Shown: one piece after another, positions 62,121 to 64,000 of the stretch | How positions within the stretch are numbered: the stretch's first letter is position 1 | Layout of the letters: the number at the start of each line of letters is the position of its first letter | Source of the DNA: an uncultured Geobacteraceae bacterium | GTDB lineage: Bacteria; Desulfobacterota; Desulfuromonadia; Geobacterales; Pseudopelobacteraceae | Reading direction: 5' to 3' | Assembly: GCA_903852495.1 (NCBI GenBank) | Contig: CAINRC010000059.1 | Coordinates: 1 to 64,000, forward strand | Length of the DNA: 64,000 nucleotides | Notes under the pieces: model-generated | Databases searched by the model: none | Told to the model about the DNA's origin: nothing | What the model saw: only the letters and a program-made list of their open reading frames with translations | Program-made: the position numbers and the translations under genes

Positions 62121-62540
62121 AGTAATGGAAACAAAATGCAAAAACTCGTAACTATCTGTATTGTAACGTTATATAAATTTACCCTGCGTTCTGCATACAG
62201 CTGAATTCAAAAAAACAATGGTGTCTGCTGTATGAGAACAAAATACTATTTATCTGGTTGTTTAAAATAATAGTTCTTATTACAGTATGTTACGAGTTAG
62301 TATATGAAACGGAGAGGTGTATAAATCTTTTATTCCCGATGCGTGGGCCGCAAAAAAACATCTTGAAGGTTTGAGAGTTCTGGCGGCAAATGACACGCAA
62401 AGTCATCCCTGTGCTGCGGAATGTTTTAATACCTTTGGGCTGCCTACCATCGTTCTTGCATAGATTTGCATAACAATCAGAACTTTCGTAGGTTGTAATA
62501 GTATGATAAAAGTTGTTCGCTTTTTGCCAAGGAGGATCTG
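62121..62540. other. Intergenic region before selA
   Basis: 420 bp with no supported gene. A short open reading of 49 codons (62317-62463) with a poor start ends 77 bp before selA; it might be a gene remnant. The rest is AT-rich and may hold the selA promoter (TATGATAAAA at 62501-62510). Confidence 0.4.
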
Positions 62541-63929
62541 ATGGATCTGCTGCGTCGCATTCCCAAAATCGATAAATTACTGAACGAGGCGACCTGTCAG
62601 AGGCTGCTGACGGTTCATCCTCGTCAAGTGGTTCTGGCTGCGGTTCGTCAAGTGTTGGAGGCGTTGCGGAGTGCTGCCCGTTTAGGGACGCTTCAGGCCG
62701 GTGAACTGGAGTCGGCGGCTGTCAGTGCCAGCATCGAACGCTGTCTGGCCGATAGTGAAGCGTTCAGCTTGCGCCGGGTTGTCAACGGTACCGGCGTGGT
62801 GCTGCATACCAACCTCGGGCGTTCTTCTCTGGCTCCTCGGTTACGCGAGCAGCTCCTGGACATAGCTTTTAATTATTCAACTTTGGAGTATGACGTGTCA
62901 ACGGGTGAGCGGGGCAGCCGCTATTCCCATGTTGAACAGCTTATTTGCCAGCTTACGGGTGCCGAAGCGGCGTTGGTGGTTAACAACAACGCGGCGGCAG
63001 TGTTATTAGTACTTACGGCCATGGCAACCGGTCGCGAGGTGGTTGTTTCCCGTGGCGAACTGGTAGAAATTGGCGGTTCCTTCCGGGTTCCCGACGTCAT
63101 GCGGCAGGGGGGAGCAATCCTGCGGGAAGTGGGAACCACCAACCGCACTCACCTTCATGATTACCGAAACGCAATTACCGGCCAGACCGCCATGCTGCTC
63201 AAGGTGCATTGCAGCAATTTTGCGGTTGTCGGTTTTACGGCTGAGGTACCGGTGGCTGAACTGGCTGCGCTGGGGAGAGAGTGTGGAGTGCCGGTCGTTG
63301 CGGACATCGGCAGTGGTAACCTGATGGAGTGGCAGGGGGTGCCGGGGATGAATGAACCCCGGGTACAAGACTATCTGGCCGCCGGTATTGATTTGGTTAC
63401 CTTCAGCGGCGACAAACTGTTGGGAGGGCCCCAGGCGGGAATTATTGCCGGGAGGGCATCGCTGGTGAACCCGTTGAAGAAGCACCAGTTACTCCGGGCG
63501 CTGCGGGTGGATAAGCTGACTCTGGCTGCCCTGGAGGGGACGCTCAGGCTCTACCGGGATGAGCGGCAGGCGTGGGCTGAAATACCTGTTTTGCGTTTGC
63601 TGCGGCTGACGGCGGCTGAGTTGAAAATAAAGGGTCAGCAGGTTGTCCGCCGTGTGCGGAGAGAGCTGCCGGGTACTGTTGACATTACGCTCGTTCCTGG
63701 TGTTTCCCAGGTGGGGGGAGGGGCTCTGCCACTGGCGGAACTTCCTACGTGGCTGCTTGCCATCCGTTCCACAGAATATTCTGCCAGGGAATTTGAAGAG
63801 GGTTTGCGCCGGCAGCCGGTGCCGGTGATCGGGCGAATCGCCCGGGGGGATTTTCTTCTCGACCTGCGGACAGTTGCCGACCAAGACTGGCTGGTAGTTA
63901 TTGACGGTCTGCGTGCAGTTACGGCCTGA
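62541..63929 (+). CDS. selA: L-seryl-tRNA(Sec) selenium transferase
   Basis: A 462-residue SelA, the PLP enzyme that converts Ser-tRNA(Sec) to Sec-tRNA(Sec) with selenophosphate. Seen are the N-terminal domain (about residues 1-75, LLRRIPKIDKLLNEATCQRLL), VVNGTGVVLHTNLGRSSLA, SRYSHVEQLICQLTGAEAALVVNNNAAAVLL, VSRGELVEIGGSFRVPDVM, GSGNLMEW, and the PLP Lys in FSGDKLLGGPQAGIIAG (near residue 295). GGAGG precedes the ATG. The organism should make selenoproteins; selB and the Sec tRNA are not in the window but often follow. Confidence 0.95.
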   Translation: MDLLRRIPKIDKLLNEATCQRLLTVHPRQVVLAAVRQVLEALRSAARLGTLQAGELESAAVSASIERCLADSEAFSLRRVVNGTGVVLHTNLGRSSLAPRLREQLLDIAFNYSTLEYDVSTGERGSRYSHVEQLICQLTGAEAALVVNNNAAAVLLVLTAMATGREVVVSRGELVEIGGSFRVPDVMRQGGAILREVGTTNRTHLHDYRNAITGQTAMLLKVHCSNFAVVGFTAEVPVAELAALGRECGVPVVADIGSGNLMEWQGVPGMNEPRVQDYLAAGIDLVTFSGDKLLGGPQAGIIAGRASLVNPLKKHQLLRALRVDKLTLAALEGTLRLYRDERQAWAEIPVLRLLRLTAAELKIKGQQVVRRVRRELPGTVDITLVPGVSQVGGGALPLAELPTWLLAIRSTEYSAREFEEGLRRQPVPVIGRIARGDFLLDLRTVADQDWLVVIDGLRAVTA

Positions 63930-63981
63930 TCTTAAGTCGCAATCATACGATTACTTTGTTGGCGTCGTCGGCAGCTCCCCA

Positions 63982-63997
63982 ACGTACTGAAGTACGT
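63982..63997. repeat. Short inverted repeat at the window end
   Basis: ACGTACT and AGTACGT are exact complements with a two-base loop. It lies 53 bp after selA; the window ends here, so a role as terminator or repeat cannot be judged. Confidence 0.3.
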
Positions 63998-64000
63998 CTC

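Noticed and set aside
62317-62463. 49-codon reading before selA ending in FNTFGLPTIVLA
   Set aside because: No proper ribosome-binding site and no recognised family. It may be a remnant, but this is not supported enough for a gene call.
1-64000. CRISPR arrays, rRNA genes and complete tRNA genes
   Set aside because: None was seen: no regularly spaced 25-40-bp direct repeats, no rRNA motifs, and only the tRNA-Gly fragment.

Overview
The window looks like chromosome of a Desulfuromonadota bacterium of the Geobacter/Pelobacter type. This rests on the LexA with its own GGT-N15-ACC type palindrome, the many Gly-run lipoproteins, the abundance of hybrid histidine kinases, a selA gene and a LruC-domain protein. 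No rRNA or species marker is present, so the genus is an inference.

Layout. (1) 1-3119: AT-rich end of an integrated element. It carries two toxin-antitoxin loci (TumE/TumA-like and AbiEi/AbiEii) and ends at a 45-bp 3' half of tRNA-Gly(GCC). (2) 3389-4261: lexA with its promoter and operator, plus a small ORF. (3) 4351-25869: a large exopolysaccharide/cell-surface glycan region. It has a leftward operon of four glycosyltransferases and a secreted lyase-like protein, then a rightward operon that alternates sugar-nucleotide and export genes (GDP-mannose type enzymes, Wza, Wzc-like, Wzy/WaaL) with all three partner-switching components (PP2C phosphatase, STAS protein, RsbW-like kinase). A leftward flippase/glycosyltransferase group and a rightward trio of glycosyltransferases follow. 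(4) 25966-32091: a kinase/LuxR two-component pair, a lipoprotein/LruC pair and a membrane histidine kinase. (5) 32416-50815: an acyltransferase, a large secreted glycoside hydrolase and a second glycan-initiation operon on the minus strand (sugar transferase, a WecG enzyme fused to two STAS domains, a degenerate nucleotidyltransferase/sugar-transferase fusion, metallophosphoesterase, RmlA). Upstream of it are hybrid kinases, an Hpt protein, glycogen phosphorylase and a further STAS protein. (6) 51435-57017: another PAS kinase, HipBA, galE, aroE, aroK. (7) 57179-61603: a wrecked histidine kinase gene, split by an IS1182-type element and fused at its 3' end to a lipoprotein body. (8) 61816-63929: a small membrane protein and selA.

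How the parts fit. The window mainly encodes Wzx/Wzy-type polysaccharide assembly: initiation at 40921, glycosyltransferases throughout, flippase at 19481, polymerase/ligase at 16874, export at 13682 and 14692. It is unusually rich in STAS and partner-switching proteins (four STAS domains in three proteins, one RsbW-like kinase, one PP2C phosphatase). The most interesting hypothesis is that a kinase/phosphatase pair phosphorylates STAS domains that are physically part of a glycosyltransferase (39374-40921), and so controls polysaccharide synthesis after translation.

Palindromic GC-rich hairpin repeats lie in many of the intergenic gaps from 30 kb onward. Repeat-mediated rearrangement, IS insertion and at least one deletion-fusion have shaped the right part of the window.
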